Source: a virus
DNA: 37,881 nt
IMG/VR virus record: IMGVR_UViG_3300009285_000761
Coordinates: 1-37,881 of that record
Direction: 5' to 3' (one strand)
Shown here: piece after piece, positions 37,876 through 37,881 of the stretch
Layout: each line of letters starts with the position of its first letter
Position numbering within the stretch: position 1 is the stretch's first letter
Notes under the pieces: generated by a model
Database searches by the model: none
What the model saw: only the letters and a program-made list of their open reading frames with translations
What the model was told of the DNA's origin: nothing
Program-made: the position numbers and the translations under genes

Positions 37876-37881
37876 ATCCAC

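Noticed and set aside
1-37881. Alternative genetic code (TGA as Trp or Gly), as in some CPR lineages
   Set aside because: TGA is a normal stop here, often within ATGA overlaps, and long genes read through cleanly in the standard code.
1-37881. tRNA genes
   Set aside because: No cloverleaf-like sequence with conserved GGTTCGAATCC-type arms was noticed in the gaps between genes.

Overview
The window looks like a nearly complete genome of a tailed phage, probably short-tailed (podovirus-like), recovered as one metagenomic contig. It holds a terminase pair, portal-like protein, scaffold-like protein, major capsid candidate, two long internal/ejection-type proteins, many fibre or beta-helix proteins, a lysis cluster and a small early module. 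No sheath, tape measure, DNA polymerase, integrase or tRNA is visible. TGA is used as a normal stop, so the genetic code is standard. The host is not certain. Weak Shine-Dalgarno usage, several leaderless-looking mRNAs, recurrent extended -10 promoters (TGGTATAAT), and secreted proteins rich in repeated Thr-Thr-Asn/Ala-Thr-Thr segments together fit a Patescibacteria (CPR) host; this is inference only.

Layout. Bases 1-2288 hold small early genes, including two proteins with SSB-like C-terminal tips and a truncated prohibitin/SPFH protein. Bases 2278-3970 form a self-contained, compositionally different cassette: promoter with operator palindrome, about 465 nt of non-coding structured leader, four tiny zinc-finger/HNH-like genes with strong Shine-Dalgarno sites, one secreted protein and a terminator. 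This looks like a moron. Bases 3982-11271 are the packaging and head genes. Bases 11323-12861 hold a glycosyltransferase, a small virion protein and a NUMOD3/HNH homing endonuclease. Bases 12854-29103 are tail, tailspike, ejection and fibre genes. Bases 29105-32002 are the lysis region (two membrane proteins, papain-like peptidase, transglycosylase-like enzyme). Bases 32071-33123 hold small late accessory genes ending at a bidirectional terminator.

On the minus strand, 34480-33210 encodes a membrane peptide, an HNH nuclease, a double zinc-finger protein and a secreted transglycosylase. Its promoter is divergent from a plus-strand promoter that makes a short terminated RNA; two facing DnaA boxes lie between them. 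Bases 34695-37875 are an early operon with a cytosine methyltransferase, a NinG-like protein and small membrane/acidic proteins.

The contig ends share about 117 nearly identical bases (two mismatches), followed by different small genes and then a second, shortened copy of the same small gene. This suggests a circular or circularly permuted genome of roughly 37 kb whose two ends come from different strain variants, or a true divergent duplication. If the genome is closed, the early operon starting at 34695 runs on into the genes at 113-2288.
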